Of a DNA stretch of 55,792 nucleotides, positions 54,462 to 55,792 are shown piece by piece; the stretch's first letter is position 1, and every line of letters begins with the position of its first letter. Location of the stretch: the NCBI GenBank assembly GCA_014382705.1, contig JACNJE010000082.1:83665-139456 (forward strand), read 5' to 3'. Source of the stretch: Verrucomicrobiota bacterium (GTDB taxonomy: Bacteria; Verrucomicrobiota; Verrucomicrobiia; Limisphaerales; UBA1096). Below the pieces are notes generated by a model. That model was not told the DNA's origin and ran no database searches. It was given only the letters and a program-made list of their open reading frames with translations. A program made the translations under genes and the position numbers.

Positions 54462-55792
54462 ATGATGAACCTAAAAATCGAACCCACTAAAATTAAGCGG
54501 TTAGGCCTGGCGATTGCGCTTGGCCTCGGCGTCGTGGCCCCCGGGCAGGCGCTGGAATTGAACAAGGGCGACCATGTCGTCCTCATCGGTAACGCGCTGG
54601 CCGAGCGTATGCAGCACCACGGCTGGCTTGAGAGCTATGCACAGGCCGCCATGCCGGAGAAGGAGCTGGTGTTTCGCAACCACGGCTTCGGCGGCGACAA
54701 GGTGAACAACCGCCCGCGCAACAACGGCTTCCCGAGTGCCGACGCGTACCTCGAGATTTCCGAAGCCGATGTGATCCTCGCGTTCTGGGGCTACAACGAG
54801 TCGTTTGACGACAGCCCGGATGCCTACCGAGCCGACTTGGCCAAGTGGGTGGACGAGACTCAGGGCAAGAAATACAACGGCGAGAGCGCACCGCGCATTG
54901 TGCTTTTCTCGCCGATCGCCCACGAGAACCTTGGGCAGGCGAACCTGCCGGACGGCTCCGCCAACAACGAGCGCTTGGCCAAGTACACCGAGGCCACCCG
55001 CCAAGTGGCCAACGAGAAGGGGGTTGATTTCGTGGACTTGTTCGGGCAGTCACAACAATTGTATGCGAGCAGCAAAACTGCGTTGACGATCAACGGCATT
55101 CACCTGACCAGCGAGGGCAATCAACAGCTCGCGCGCGGCATCCACCGAAGCCTGTTTGGCAAGTTGCCCAAGGTGCGCAAGCGCAAGCTCACCCGCGTTC
55201 AGGACGCCGTGCTGGACAAGAACTGGCATTGGTACAACCGCTACCGCGCCACCGATGGCAACGACGTCTGGGGCGGCCGCTCCGGCCTGGCATTTGTCAA
55301 CAAGCAGACCAATCGCGTTGTGTTGCAACACGAGCTGAAGATGATCGACGTGATGACCGCCAACCGGGACAAGGTCATCCACGCCGCCGCCAACGGCAAA
55401 ACCATCCAGGCCGACGACAGCAACGTGCCGCCGCCGGTCCAGGTAATCTCCAACGTCGGTGGCGGCTCGCCGAGCAGCAACTCCAACAAGGAAGGCTCGG
55501 TCAACTACGCCAAGCCGGAGGAAACCTTGGCCAAGCTCAAGCTCGCGCCGAACATGAAAGCGAACCTCTTCGCCTCGGAGGAAATGTTCGACAATATGAT
55601 CAACCCGGTGCAGATGGGCGTCGATACCAAGGGCCGGCTCTGGGCGGCCGTCTGGCCGACCTATCCCAAGTGGGAGCCGATCAAGAACGGCGCAAACAAG
55701 GAGATGCAGGACGCGCTCGTCATTCTGCCGGATGAAAACCGCGACGGCGTGGCCGACAAGATGATCACCTTCGCCCGCGTGCACAACCCGAC
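54462..55792 (+). CDS. SGNH-hydrolase-led PVC membrane/haem-protein-type polypeptide (cut by window edge)
   Basis: The frame is open to the end of the window, at least 443 codons. It starts with a signal-like segment (RLGLAIALGLGVVAPGQALE). Then comes an SGNH hydrolase domain: VVLIGNALAERM (block I in degenerate form, Asn where the nucleophile Ser should be), FRNHGFGGDKV, ILAFWGYNESF and NGIHLTSEGNQQL. After about residue 360 a second domain begins (LKLAPNMKANLFASEEMF, NPVQMGVDTKGRLWAAVWPTYPKWEP, ILPDENRDGVADKM), which matches the start of the PVC 'membrane-bound dehydrogenase' beta-propeller that usually carries a C-terminal CxxCH. The start may also be the next ATG (54465). The remainder is not visible. 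Confidence 0.85.
   Translation, partial: MMNLKIEPTKIKRLGLAIALGLGVVAPGQALELNKGDHVVLIGNALAERMQHHGWLESYAQAAMPEKELVFRNHGFGGDKVNNRPRNNGFPSADAYLEISEADVILAFWGYNESFDDSPDAYRADLAKWVDETQGKKYNGESAPRIVLFSPIAHENLGQANLPDGSANNERLAKYTEATRQVANEKGVDFVDLFGQSQQLYASSKTALTINGIHLTSEGNQQLARGIHRSLFGKLPKVRKRKLTRVQDAVLDKNWHWYNRYRATDGNDVWGGRSGLAFVNKQTNRVVLQHELKMIDVMTANRDKVIHAAANGKTIQADDSNVPPPVQVISNVGGGSPSSNSNKEGSVNYAKPEETLAKLKLAPNMKANLFASEEMFDNMINPVQMGVDTKGRLWAAVWPTYPKWEPIKNGANKEMQDALVILPDENRDGVADKMITFARVHNP

Larger units (their letters stand above)
482..55534. repeat. Highly iterated palindrome TTGGCCAA (core of GCTTGGCCAAGC), 64 copies
   Basis: First base of each exact TTGGCCAA: 482, 1099, 1362, 3367, 3601, 4082, 5665, 5728, 5827, 7729, 8551, 8686, 11394, 11493, 11661, 12117, 12221, 12534, 15550, 16878, 17542, 19267, 19369, 21918, 22094, 22405, 22692, 22775, 22890, 25587, 25808, 26274, 27012, 28744, 28856, 30648, 34126, 34365, 36362, 36435, 36875, 37521, 37908, 38036, 38147, 38671, 39042, 39550, 39951, 40764, 41833, 45031, 46671, 47214, 48090, 49538, 49932, 50028, 50057, 53334, 53459, 54837, 54975, 55527. 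Most have C before and G after; about half extend to GC on one or both sides. Found by eye, so a few may be missed. Confidence 0.93.

Overview
The window looks like chromosomal DNA from a free-living, probably aquatic, member of the Verrucomicrobiota (Pedosphaera/Limisphaerales side). This is inferred from gene content, not from a marker-gene search. The evidence is a Pirellula/Verrucomicrobium-type haem-binding cytochrome, a DUF1592-DUF1552 pair, a verrucomicrobial/planctomycete type pseudopilin, secreted CotH and lamin-tail proteins, and lipid A genes (lpxL, lpxK) that imply a Gram-negative envelope. Most of the window is GC-rich, except for an AT-rich stretch around dnaN.

Layout. 0-5.7 kb: rnc (cut by the window edge), nadC, an SGNH hydrolase, folE2, a cytochrome c, a secreted isochorismatase-like hydrolase and efp. 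5.7-10.8 kb, minus strand: rpsA, tyrS, a NusG-like gene and a PfkB kinase. 11-18.4 kb, minus strand: a secreted block of DUF1592 cytochrome, DUF1552 Tat protein and HEAT-repeat protein, preceded by an M28 peptidase. 18.5-19.1 kb: a higBA toxin-antitoxin locus whose toxin is broken. 19-28 kb, minus strand: PHP phosphoesterase, a membrane protein, an extracellular-nuclease-like pair, a pseudopilin, an aminotransferase, cysK and a 27-residue basic protein. 28.2-30.7 kb: a SecD-head-like lipoprotein, an M23 peptidase and mtnP. 30.7-34.3 kb: pgi-mnmG with two parS sites. 34.5-41.8 kb: CotH protein, ispA, purE, a coiled-coil membrane protein and a MoxR ATPase. 42-46.5 kb: cysteine desulfurase, an AT-rich gap, dnaN, lpxL and lpxK. 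46.6-54.3 kb: DUF393 protein, tRNA-Met, apbE, gamma carbonic anhydrase, a ribbon-helix-helix/PIN locus, a radical SAM plus PP-loop ATPase pair, tig and a Tat-exported epimerase-like protein. The window ends inside an SGNH-led PVC protein.

mnmG, two perfect parS palindromes, dnaN and a sharp change of strand composition between the cysteine desulfurase and dnaN all suggest the replication origin region. dnaA is not in the window.

The most striking signal belongs to no gene. The 8-bp palindrome TTGGCCAA, usually extended to GCTTGGCCAAGC, occurs at 64 positions that I located by eye, where base composition predicts about one. It lies on both sides of gene boundaries, is about three-fold enriched between genes, is used in all three reading frames of real proteins (as LAK, LGQ or WPS), forms one transcription terminator, and is absent from 3.2 kb around dnaN. 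It behaves like the HIP1 palindrome of cyanobacteria but has a different sequence. Two families of REP-like hairpins are also present between genes, each shown by compensatory base changes between inverted copies.
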